Positions 27,300-34,663 of a stretch of 64,000 nt of DNA are shown here, one piece after another (positions within the stretch are counted from its first letter, which is position 1; each line of letters starts with the position of its first letter). Below the pieces are notes generated by a model. The model worked only from the letters and a program-made list of their open reading frames with translations, was not told the DNA's origin and did not search any database. The position numbers were made by a program, and so were the translations under genes. This stretch comes from Lachnospiraceae bacterium (lineage in GTDB: Bacteria; Bacillota; Clostridia; Lachnospirales; Lachnospiraceae). Where the stretch lies: contig JAIDFQ010000063.1 in NCBI GenBank assembly GCA_029054245.1, forward strand, positions 35,459 to 99,458. Reading direction: 5' to 3'.

Positions 27300-27486
27300 A
27301 GAAGCATCTCTGAAAGTATGTAACATAAGTATGCCGTTTGAAATAAGAAATTGGATAATAAAGGCTATTGATGGAAATTGGAATTTGTTAGTAGTTTTAG
27401 GATATAGATTGGAGAGCATTATGATAAAAGGACATGGGAATGTATGAAAGCGTACAAAGAAAAGTAATGGCGGATTGTCACACAAT
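27300..27486. other. Non-coding stretch after the cobalamin operon
   Basis: No ORF with a ribosome site and no recognisable motif was found. It may be the 3' untranslated region of the operon up to the terminator. Confidence 0.5.
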
Positions 27487-27535
27487 AAAAGGTGTATCGT
27501 GAGGAAATAAGAGTTCTAAACGATACACCTTTTTT
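27487..27535. terminator. Strong, probably bidirectional terminator closing the B12 operon
   Basis: AAAAGGTGTATCGT and ACGATACACCTTTT form a perfect 14-bp stem with a 19-nt loop, A run on the left and T run on the right. Confidence 0.88.
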
Positions 27536-27616
27536 ATGTTGAATTTTGAGGGATTGCATATTTTTATCAACAATTTATAATTATAGCACAAAATCAGTTG
27601 AACGGACGGGAATCTT

Positions 27617-27700
27617 GCTACAAAAGTGGAATTTCAACTACAAAATTTGAAGGTCGCTTACAAAATGTGAAAGTCGTTTACAAAACGGGAAAGTCAAGTT
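27617..27700. repeat. Four 20-bp tandem iteron-like repeats
   Basis: Units begin CAAAA at 27621, 27641, 27661 and 27681, exactly 20 bp apart; an upstream TA precedes each. The consensus is TACAAAA, three variable bases, GA, then AAGTCG or similar. The last two differ at few positions, the first most. The spacing is close to two helical turns. Confidence 0.8.
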
Positions 27701-27770
27701 GCAATCGACCTTCCCTGCTTTTTTAGCATTATTTGGTGACGTGAAATACACATATGGTGTCATAGCGGTT

Positions 27771-27795
27771 TACAGCAAGGCGCAAATGCCGATAA
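27771..27795 (+). promoter_or_regulatory. SigD (sigma-28)-like promoter before the MSINGIG gene trio
   Basis: TACA (27771-27774), 14 bp, then CCGATAA within a perfect GCCGATAA (27788-27795). This fits the flagellar sigma factor consensus TAAA-N14-16-CCGATAT with one mismatch at -35. A 7-bp inverted repeat, TATACCC/GGGTATA, follows in the leader. The first gene starts 100 bp downstream. Confidence 0.5.
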
Positions 27796-27894
27796 GATTT
27801 ATGAGGAAAATATACCCGGACTTTTGATAAGAGGGTATAGGCAGCCCTGACTGACAGATGGGCAGCAAAAACATGAATAAATAAGGAGGAAAAA

Positions 27895-28410
27895 ATGAGC
27901 GTTCATGAAATTGGAACAGCAGGCTATCCAATGACAGGATATGCGGCAAGGAAGGAATCCAGTAATTCAGCCCTCGGAATTACTGGATTTATGGAAACAG
28001 CGGCCGAAAAAGCAAGGAAGCCGGAACCAGACAAAAGGAAAAACGAATATGATGAAAAGGCTTTTGCGTATGTGGGGGCAAATGCACCAGAGGAAGTGAA
28101 GCTGGCATGGATGGAGGCAGCAAAGGAAGCGGGGGTGAATGGGCTTGGTATGTCTGAAAACGGTATGCTGACACATTTGTCGAAGATGATGGTGCAGCGT
28201 GTAGAAAATTGGATGAATGGTATCGACAGGACAAATGATATTCTCGGGGATACGGTGCAGTCGGCAATCAGGGCAACGCAGCAGGCACTTTATGACCTAG
28301 ATCATCCCCTTTCTCCTGAGAGTTTAAAGAGCATTGAGGTGCAGGGACTGCTTGTGAAGGAAAGAGCATTTTATCAGTTATTTCTGGATAAGCTGAGGGC
28401 ATTGGCGTAG
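27895..28410 (+). CDS. Unknown protein with the N-terminal IGTxGYPxxGY motif (trio member 1)
   Basis: The 171-residue protein has no signal peptide or membrane segment. Its start, SVHEIGTAGYPMTGYAARK, matches the beginnings of the next two genes, which otherwise differ. The rest is Lys/Glu/Ala-rich and predicted helical: WMEAAKEAGVNGLGMSENGMLTHLSKMMVQR, then LDHPLSPESLKSIEVQGLLVKERAFYQLFLDKLRALA. AAGGAGG lies seven bases before the ATG. A SigD-like promoter precedes it. I recognise no function; a short conserved N-terminus with divergent bodies suggests a targeting or chaperone-binding signal, which is inference. Confidence 0.8.
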   Translation: MSVHEIGTAGYPMTGYAARKESSNSALGITGFMETAAEKARKPEPDKRKNEYDEKAFAYVGANAPEEVKLAWMEAAKEAGVNGLGMSENGMLTHLSKMMVQRVENWMNGIDRTNDILGDTVQSAIRATQQALYDLDHPLSPESLKSIEVQGLLVKERAFYQLFLDKLRALA

Positions 28411-28446
28411 CAGGCAAACGATGTCATAAAACGGAGGAATAGAACG

Positions 28447-28989
28447 ATGAGTATTAACGGAATTGGAACACCAAATTATTCGATGGCAGGATATAGTGCA
28501 AAGCGGACAGAAAATCATGTGTCTGGGAAAAGTTTTGCAGAACAGATTGACAATGCGGCAAGTAAAAAAGCTCATATTGTTTATATGAAAACGGATGATA
28601 TGCTGTATTCCGGCGGCAATGGCACAGGTTTGTCTTTTTATATTAAATATGCAGAAAACACGACAGAAGACGATCCAACAGTCGTCGCAAAGGGGATTGA
28701 TGAAAATGGAAAAGAATTTGAACAGACCATACATATTAACAAAATCAATCCAAGGTCTGCGACAATTGTGGAAATGAGGGCGCTGGAAGCATATACAGGT
28801 GTAGAAAAGCAGTATGGATTTACTTCCCTTCCGATGGAGACCGGAAATATGGGGCTGAAGGACAGAAGGGACTTTATGGATATGTTCAAGAAAACCATAA
28901 GCGACATGAATTTGTTGTGCCAGAGAGACACGGCGGCATATTATCTGTATAGTATGCAGACCTATTGGGATTTCATGACCAGAAAGTAA
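28447..28989 (+). CDS. Unknown protein with the N-terminal MSINGIG motif (trio member 2)
   Basis: The 180-residue soluble protein begins SINGIGTPNYSMAGYSAKR, followed by a polar stretch (VSGKSFAEQIDNAA). A probable beta-rich middle, FYIKYAENTTEDDPTVVAKGIDENGKEFEQTIHINKINP, is related in layout to the middle of trio member 3: a residue pattern of VxxKGxDxNGxxxEQxxxxxKxxP against VKIWDANGNVTERVVDVSKVD. A helical C-terminus ends YSMQTYWDFMTRK, like LDYKQFWEFLEK in member 3. CGGAGG precedes the ATG and the gene follows member 1 by 36 bp. Function unknown. Confidence 0.82.
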   Translation: MSINGIGTPNYSMAGYSAKRTENHVSGKSFAEQIDNAASKKAHIVYMKTDDMLYSGGNGTGLSFYIKYAENTTEDDPTVVAKGIDENGKEFEQTIHINKINPRSATIVEMRALEAYTGVEKQYGFTSLPMETGNMGLKDRRDFMDMFKKTISDMNLLCQRDTAAYYLYSMQTYWDFMTRK

Positions 28990-29025
28990 AACAGTGTAAG
29001 CTGATAATAATTGGAGGATTTCAAA

Positions 29026-29592
29026 ATGAGTATTAACGGAATTGGAGCAGTGGGCTATCCAGTAGGACGGTATGAAACAAGAAGGAGGATGAACCGTACA
29101 GAAGGAAATAATTTTACGGGAAAGATGAACAATACAAGAAATACACAAGGCACGGGATTTACGCTGCATATTTCAAATCCAGAAGACGGAGAAGCAATCG
29201 GTGCAATGGCAGACCATGACAGCTCTGTAACGGTATATAAACCCAAGGATTTCGATCCGGCAAATCCGATATATAAGGTGAAGATATGGGACGCCAACGG
29301 AAATGTGACAGAAAGGGTGGTTGATGTATCAAAGGTTGATCATGGGAACTGTGATGAAATTGATATGTTTGCCTATTCCAGCCATTTGACGGACAGCGGC
29401 AAATGTCCGAGTGCACAAAGTGCGTTTATGGGAGCAAAATCATACTATAATGCTTCAAACAACGACAACAGTCTGTTTGATAAGAAAAACTGGATGGGTA
29501 TCGTCAAGGAAGTGATGCAGATGCAGTATGATGCGGGAAACCTAAAGGGGTATCTGGATTATAAGCAGTTTTGGGAGTTTTTAGAGAAGTAA
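29026..29592 (+). CDS. Unknown protein with the N-terminal MSINGIG motif (trio member 3)
   Basis: The 188-residue protein starts at ATG 29026, with GGAGG eight bases upstream; a TTG at 29011 is in frame but is part of that site. The N-terminus, SINGIGAVGYPVGRYETRR, repeats the trio motif, followed by a NNFTGKMNN linker analogous to KSFAEQIDN in member 2. The middle has IYKVKIWDANGNVTERVVDV and the C-terminus ends in YKQFWEFLEK. Members 2 and 3 are thus full-length paralogues while member 1 shares only the start. A terminator follows 14 bp later. Confidence 0.82.
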   Translation: MSINGIGAVGYPVGRYETRRRMNRTEGNNFTGKMNNTRNTQGTGFTLHISNPEDGEAIGAMADHDSSVTVYKPKDFDPANPIYKVKIWDANGNVTERVVDVSKVDHGNCDEIDMFAYSSHLTDSGKCPSAQSAFMGAKSYYNASNNDNSLFDKKNWMGIVKEVMQMQYDAGNLKGYLDYKQFWEFLEK

Positions 29593-29605
29593 TTAGAATT
29601 GATGC

Positions 29606-29639
29606 AAATGGAGGGCTTTGAGTCCTCCATTTATTGTTT
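29606..29639 (+). terminator. Terminator after the MSINGIG trio
   Basis: AAATGGAGG and CCTCCATTT form a perfect 9-bp stem with a 9-nt loop, then ATTGTTT. Confidence 0.7.
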
Positions 29640-29761
29640 ACGGAGGAATAGTAAAGTTTAGAGTAGCCTTTAACTTTGGGCTATGATAAAATATAGCATA
29701 CATGAAAGAATTTTTGTTTATACTTAAATTAGAATGACAAGCTCTGCTTTGGAGGTGTTTT

Positions 29762-31183
29762 ATGAATATTCAATTAAAGAATATTGGGATTATACAGGAT
29801 TCCGCCATTGAAATAAATGGGCTAACAGTTATTACTGGAAAGAATAATTCTGGAAAGACAACTGTTGGAAAAGTATTATATTCCTTAATTGACAGCGTTG
29901 CCAACATGAAACAAAAATCTATTAACGATAGATATAATTATGCTATTGCTCAGTTAGAAAAGGCATGCGAATGTTTTCCTTTTCATCTTGTCATCAGGCG
30001 TGGGAGGGAATTCATCGAAAATGAGTGTATGAAAATTTTTTTTACAGGTGAATATGAAGAGGAGATTTCTCCCGATAAAATTGATTTGTATTTATTGGAT
30101 TTGATTCAAGAGCTTGAATATTTTGAAATATCAGAGGAGCCTTATAACTATATTTTAGAGAGGTTCCAACGCCCTTCCGCTTTTAAAAGGGAAAACACTT
30201 ATGAAAAATTTGAGATTTACAGAGAGGAAGCACTTGCAATCTTGTCAACAACGAAGGAATATATTACAAGTGATCCTGAGCTTACAAATTATGCGAAGCA
30301 ATCAGTCAATTCTACGTTAGCATTGGAATTTAACGGGCAAATTCAACCTGTTGCCTTGGGAGGGGTAAAATCATATATAGAAATGAATAATAACGGAGAG
30401 GCATGCTTTAAGATTAACATTGAAAATAATGAGATTTCAGAATCTGCTGATATAGTATACTGGAACTCTCCTTATAAAACAGTCTATTTTATTGATAATC
30501 CGTTTGTTCTTGATGAACCTGCGTTTCGTAAGAAAAACAAGTATACAACAACAAATATTTCATTTGTTAATGAATCAAGAATAGTTACACATGACAATAA
30601 ACTTAAATTTGTATTGAATTTTGCGCGTCCTATGTCGATTTTTGAAGAAGGAGTTATCGATGAACGGTATAAACTCATAAAAGAAAAAATTGATGCTATT
30701 CTTCCCGGCGAATTTACCGTTAAAGATGGAGAGCGTTTCTATGTCAATGATAATGTAAAGTTGAATGCCGGTAATTTGGCTACAGGATCTAAAATGTTTT
30801 CTATCATAAAAATTCTTTTGGAACGCGGTGAAATTGATGAAAACACATTGCTAATTCTTGATGAGCCAGAATCACATTTACATCCGAAGTGGCAGAATCT
30901 TTTTGTTGAAATTATGATTCTTCTTGTGAAGGAAATAGGTTGTCACGTATTGCTTACTACTCATAGTTCTCATTTTATGTTAGCTGTGGATGCATATATG
31001 CGAAAATACAATATAACAGATTTGTGTAATTTTTATCAGACAGAATATATAGGGGATGGTCCATTTGTATCGTATAAGTGTGTAAACGATTCGCTGAATT
31101 TAATATATGAGGATTTTGTTACCTATTTATCAGATATTAAATTAATGCGCAATCAGAGTCTGCTGAATGATGATGTGGAGTAA
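29762..31183 (+). CDS. AAA/ABC-type ATPase of an OLD-like defence cassette
   Basis: The 473-residue ATPase has Walker A GKNNSGKTT near residue 26, a long helical insert (about 50-300), a degenerate signature NLATGSKMF near residue 335 where SMC/ABC ATPases have LSGGQ, Walker B LLILDEPESHLHP near 360, and a switch His in TTHSSHF. This is the AAA_15/AAA_21-like architecture shared by OLD, RloA-type and many anti-phage sensor ATPases. No TOPRIM domain is fused. TTGGAGGTG precedes the ATG. Its stop shares one base with the next gene's start, so both act together. AT content is visibly higher than in neighbouring operons. Confidence 0.8.
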   Translation: MNIQLKNIGIIQDSAIEINGLTVITGKNNSGKTTVGKVLYSLIDSVANMKQKSINDRYNYAIAQLEKACECFPFHLVIRRGREFIENECMKIFFTGEYEEEISPDKIDLYLLDLIQELEYFEISEEPYNYILERFQRPSAFKRENTYEKFEIYREEALAILSTTKEYITSDPELTNYAKQSVNSTLALEFNGQIQPVALGGVKSYIEMNNNGEACFKINIENNEISESADIVYWNSPYKTVYFIDNPFVLDEPAFRKKNKYTTTNISFVNESRIVTHDNKLKFVLNFARPMSIFEEGVIDERYKLIKEKIDAILPGEFTVKDGERFYVNDNVKLNAGNLATGSKMFSIIKILLERGEIDENTLLILDEPESHLHPKWQNLFVEIMILLVKEIGCHVLLTTHSSHFMLAVDAYMRKYNITDLCNFYQTEYIGDGPFVSYKCVNDSLNLIYEDFVTYLSDIKLMRNQSLLNDDVE

Positions 31184-31878
31184 TGCTTATGGTACAAAAG
31201 GATTTATGTAATTGTATTACTTCTGAATTCTCAAATTACTTAGAACCGATATCTCTGCTCTCTAAATCTACAGAAGGGAAGGTTTTGGTTAGAGATGAAA
31301 GAAAGTTATACAATTTTGATAAGATAACCCAGAAAGTGTATAACAATACTAAGGTACCTTCCTCGGCAGATGCGCTTCTTATCAGCAGCAGGGGACTATT
31401 ATTGACGGAGTTTAAGAGTGGATTTAAAAGAAAAATATCTGAAGAAACAATTGATTACAGCAGGTTGACATGCCCTGATGATAACACGAAAATATGCAAG
31501 GATTATGCCAAATTATTAATTGATAAAGGAAAACTTGAAACAAGCGAATTGCTTGATTCCTTAAAGTTTAAGGCAATCGAAAGCTTTGTGACTTTAGAAA
31601 AGAAGTTATTTTCATTGTGCTCTGGGGGTATTACTGAAAATAAGCATGTCAAAGTCATTTTTTGTGTGGTCATAGACGATTACATTGACAGTATGGAAGA
31701 TACATTAACGGAGCTTGCTGATAAACCGGCTGTTTCCAATACTTTGTCTAATGTTAGACTATCATTATCCAGGTTTGTTGGATTAAAGACAACAGATGGT
31801 AAGGATTATTTTTATGATGAAGTAAAGGTTCTTTCGCCATACGAATATACGCGATACATAGACCGATTTACGACATAA
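31183..31878 (+). CDS. Partner protein with a PD-(D/E)xK-like motif
   Basis: The 231-residue protein has no signal peptide or membrane segment. In the segment SADALLISSRGLLLTEFKSGF, D63 and the pair E76-x-K78 on successive hydrophobic strands match the PD-(D/E)xK nuclease core. It is followed by a helical stretch and a strand VKVIFCVVIDDYID. ATG 31183 overlaps the ATPase stop (TAATG). The likely role is the effector nuclease of the ATPase, by analogy with ATPase-nuclease defence pairs such as Septu. The motif is seen; the nuclease call is inference and no known effector family is recognised. Confidence 0.6.
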   Translation: MLMVQKDLCNCITSEFSNYLEPISLLSKSTEGKVLVRDERKLYNFDKITQKVYNNTKVPSSADALLISSRGLLLTEFKSGFKRKISEETIDYSRLTCPDDNTKICKDYAKLLIDKGKLETSELLDSLKFKAIESFVTLEKKLFSLCSGGITENKHVKVIFCVVIDDYIDSMEDTLTELADKPAVSNTLSNVRLSLSRFVGLKTTDGKDYFYDEVKVLSPYEYTRYIDRFTT

Positions 31879-31921
31879 AATCAAATATTGCTACGTTTCA
31901 CGGGGCAGCTTATTAATCTAT

Positions 31922-31965
31922 ATTCGGCAGATGCAGAAAGTGATTGCGTTCTACATCTGCCGAAT
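31922..31965. repeat. 12-bp perfect hairpin upstream of the response regulator gene
   Basis: ATTCGGCAGATG (31922-31933) and CATCTGCCGAAT (31954-31965) pair perfectly and the stem extends inwards by AGAA/TTCT after one mismatch. No T tract. It may end the cassette transcript or act in the regulator leader. Confidence 0.6.
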
Positions 31966-32003
31966 GTGTTGTCTGGACAAGACAAGAAAGGAAGGTCAGG
32001 AAA

Positions 32004-32675
32004 GTGATTGAGATTTATTATGTGGAAGATGATGAAGCCATATCCGGCACGGTGAAGGAGTATCTGGAACAGTGCGGCTATAAGGTCTCTGTCTTTGGGA
32101 CGATTGCCAGTGCAAAGCAGGCGTTAAAAAATATGCTGCCCACATTGGTGCTGGTGGATTGGAATATGCCGGACGGAAACGGAAACCAGTTGGTTTTATG
32201 GATCCGCGCTCATTGGAAAGAACTTCCTGTGATTTTTATTACCGTCCGCGGTGACTCCCGGGATATTGTCAGCGGCTTCCAAAACGGTGCAGATGACTAT
32301 GTGGTCAAGCCCTTTGAACTGGAAGTTCTGCTGTCACGGATCAAGGCTTTGATACGAAGGACAGGGGACGTGTCCAGACAATATCTTTCCTGCGGAGCCA
32401 TATCTATTGATCAAAAAAGAATGCTTGTCTTTCAAGGCGCAGAAGAATTATCTTTAAGCCCGCTTGAATACCAGCTGCTGTTATATTTGATGCAGAATAA
32501 GGGGAGGACAGTTACGAGGGAAAGGTTGTTGGAAAAAATATGGGACAGTGGCGGAAACTATGTCAATGATAATACACTTACCGTTACCATCAAACGTCTT
32601 CGGGAAAAGCTCCGCCAGCCGGAGAACCTTAAAACAATCAGGAGTATTGGCTACCGTATGGAGGATGCAGGGTGA
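32004..32675 (+). CDS. OmpR-family response regulator
   Basis: The 223-residue regulator has a receiver domain with acidic pocket YVEDDEAI, phospho-acceptor Asp in LVLVDWNMPDGNG and Lys in DYVVKPFE, then a winged-helix DNA-binding domain ending in TLTVTIKRLREKLRQPE and TIRSIGYRM. It resembles BceR-type regulators that control peptide-antibiotic ABC exporters. GTG 32004 is chosen because GGAAGG lies upstream and the receiver strand starts at once. The sensor kinase gene overlaps it by four bases, and a matching transporter follows. Confidence 0.88.
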   Translation: MIEIYYVEDDEAISGTVKEYLEQCGYKVSVFGTIASAKQALKNMLPTLVLVDWNMPDGNGNQLVLWIRAHWKELPVIFITVRGDSRDIVSGFQNGADDYVVKPFELEVLLSRIKALIRRTGDVSRQYLSCGAISIDQKRMLVFQGAEELSLSPLEYQLLLYLMQNKGRTVTRERLLEKIWDSGGNYVNDNTLTVTIKRLREKLRQPENLKTIRSIGYRMEDAG

Positions 32676-33868
32676 AAGAAAGAAAAATGATTGTGATTCT
32701 GGCAGGCGTCGTACTGTCGGTCAGCCTGATTAGCACATCCTTGTGCGCTGTGATTTTAACAAGCTATTATAGTTATGTACATTTTCGGATGCTGGGAGCT
32801 ATCTGTCAGGAAATAATCGAAAGCGAGCCGGGAGCGGAGCAGGAGATTTTGGATATATTAAAGAATGATTGGCGCGGGTCAGAATCGTCCGCTGGGGATT
32901 TGGCAGAAGAAAATATTCTTTATGCGTATGGCTATAGGCAGAATGATTTTCAACCCTACGCCAATAGATACATCATGATTTTTGCAGTGGCAGGGGTCTT
33001 GGCAGGTGGAATGCTTTTTTTTATGACGCTTTTCTTTTGGAACAAAAAAGAAATGGAAAGAGTAAAGACCCTGACAGAATATCTGGAAAAGATCAATACC
33101 GGAGGCAGCAAAATACTCATGCAGGTTGGCGAGGATGCGTTTTCTAAATTACAGGATGAAATCTATAAGACGGTGACGGAGCTGTACCAGACAAGGGATG
33201 CGGCGCTCGAAGCGAAAAAGAACTTTGCAGAAAATCTCTATAACATTGCCCATCAGCTTAAGACACCAATCACATCTATTTCTTTGTCCATGCAGATGAT
33301 GCAGGAAACCTCATCCTCAAAGCAAATAGAACAGGTGCGTATGCAGCTTTTCAGGCTTAATGCGTTAGAAGAGGCGTTGCTGCTGTTATCCAGGATTGAC
33401 TCGGGAACGCTTCCTTTAGAAAGCAGGGAAGTTGATGTATTCACGCTTCTGGAGCTTTCTGCCGACAATCTACAGGAATTGTTTCGAGAGGCAGATGTAT
33501 CGGTGGATATACCGGAAAATGGCGGCGTATCCATCCAGGTCAGCTTAGAATGGACCATGGAGGCGGTTATGAATCTCTTTAAGAATTGTATGGAACATAC
33601 GCCGCCGGGAGGATGTGTTCATTGTTCCTATGAACAAAATCTTTTATATACACAGATTAAAATCTGGGATAAGGGCATTGGATTTGCAAAAGAGGATCTT
33701 CCCCATATTTTTGAGCGGTTCTATCGGGGCAGAGATGCGAAAAAGGGAGGCATTGGCGTAGGATTGGCGCTTGCCAAAGGAATTGTGGAAAGCCAGAACG
33801 GAACGCTGACTGCCGGAAATCTCAAGGAGGGTGGGGCATATTTTGAAATGCGCTTTTATAAATTATAA
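32672..33868 (+). CDS. Sensor histidine kinase
   Basis: The 398-residue membrane kinase has two transmembrane segments (about 5-32 and 104-126) around a short extracellular loop of about 70 residues. A signalling helix follows, then the H-box NIAHQLKTPITSISL, an N-box with NLFKNCMEHT, and G-boxes DKGIGFAKEDLPHIFERFYRG and GGIGVGLALAKGI. GTG 32672 overlaps the regulator stop. It is larger outside the membrane than a classical intramembrane-sensing BceS but has the same neighbours, so it probably responds to membrane-active peptides or to the transporter itself. Confidence 0.9.
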   Translation: MKERKMIVILAGVVLSVSLISTSLCAVILTSYYSYVHFRMLGAICQEIIESEPGAEQEILDILKNDWRGSESSAGDLAEENILYAYGYRQNDFQPYANRYIMIFAVAGVLAGGMLFFMTLFFWNKKEMERVKTLTEYLEKINTGGSKILMQVGEDAFSKLQDEIYKTVTELYQTRDAALEAKKNFAENLYNIAHQLKTPITSISLSMQMMQETSSSKQIEQVRMQLFRLNALEEALLLLSRIDSGTLPLESREVDVFTLLELSADNLQELFREADVSVDIPENGGVSIQVSLEWTMEAVMNLFKNCMEHTPPGGCVHCSYEQNLLYTQIKIWDKGIGFAKEDLPHIFERFYRGRDAKKGGIGVGLALAKGIVESQNGTLTAGNLKEGGAYFEMRFYKL

Positions 33869-33895
33869 GCGGACAATAAGCACATAAATTTTGGC

Positions 33896-33928
33896 TGTCA
33901 CCAAGTTGTCACTTTACTTTGCTATAAT
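33896..33928 (+). promoter_or_regulatory. Activator-type promoter of the ABC transporter genes
   Basis: Two TGTCAC direct repeats, 33896-33901 and 33907-33912, are 11 bp apart and occupy the -35 region. A perfect TATAAT follows at 33923-33928 with no proper -35 hexamer. This is the layout of a promoter activated by an OmpR-type regulator, most likely the one encoded at 32004. Confidence 0.6.
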
Positions 33929-33982
33929 AAAGTTAAAGAACAGAATATGTTTAAAACTTTGAGACAAGGAGGAAGTCGAAAC

Positions 33983-34663
33983 ATGGAGATTTTAAGGTGT
34001 GAAGGTGTGAGGAAGGTGTATGGCACTGGCTTAAATCAAGTGGCAGCCCTTGATAAAATAGATTTGTCCGTAGAGAAAGGGGAGTTTGTTGCAATCGTAG
34101 GGGCGTCCGGTTCTGGGAAATCTACATTGCTTCATATTCTGGGCAGTGTGGATAAGCCTTCGGAGGGCAAGGCGCTTGTTGAAGGAGTGGATATTTCTAC
34201 ATTGAACCAGACAGAGGCAGCTATTTTCCGGCGCAGGAAGGTGGGGATCGTTTATCAGTTTTATAATCTGATTCCTACCCTTACCATACGCAAGAATATT
34301 CTTATGCCCCTTTTGCTGGATAAGAAGAAACCGAATCCGGAATATTTTGAGCAGGTGGTAAAGGTTCTGGGGATTGCAGATAAGCTGGAATTTTTGCCTA
34401 ATCAGCTATCCGGCGGACAACAGCAGCGTGCCGCCATTGCCCGTGCTTTGATATACCGCCCGGCGCTGCTTTTGGCAGATGAGCCTACCGGCAATCTGGA
34501 CCAGAAAAATTCCAGAGAGATCATTGATATGCTAAAGCTCTCAAACCGCAGTCTGAACCAGACGATTCTGCTGATTACTCATGATGAAAAGGTTGCGCTT
34601 AAAGCAGACCGAATCGTGACGATAGAGGATGGAAAAATCTTAAGGGATGAGAAGCGGGGGTGA
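33983..34663 (+). CDS. ABC transporter ATPase, BceA/LolD type
   Basis: The 226-residue ATPase of the MacB/LolD/BceA class has Walker [13 protein letters not shown], the [11 protein letters not shown]-loop, signature [15 protein letters not shown] and Walker [14 protein letters not shown]. It starts at ATG 33983 after GGAGG; an in-frame ATG at 33947 lacks one. The large permease gene overlaps its stop (GTGA). These pairs usually remove peptide antibiotics from the membrane rather than import. Confidence 0.9.
   Translation: MEILRCEGVRKVYGTGLNQVAALDKIDLSVEKGEFVAIVGASGSGKSTLLHILGSVDKPSEGKALVEGVDISTLNQTEAAIFRRRKVGIVYQFYNLIPTLTIRKNILMPLLLDKKKPNPEYFEQVVKVLGIADKLEFLPNQLSGGQQQRAAIARALIYRPALLLADEPTGNLDQKNSREIIDMLKLSNRSLNQTILLITHDEKVALKADRIVTIEDGKILRDEKRG

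Noticed and set aside
27617..27700. CRISPR array
   Set aside because: Repeats are directly tandem with 20-bp period and no unique spacers, and there are no cas genes.
28378..29169. 263-codon minus-strand frame opposite the MSINGIG trio
   Set aside because: It is long but rich in Cys, His and Ser as antisense frames are, lacks a ribosome site, and the plus-strand genes have clear starts and paralogy.
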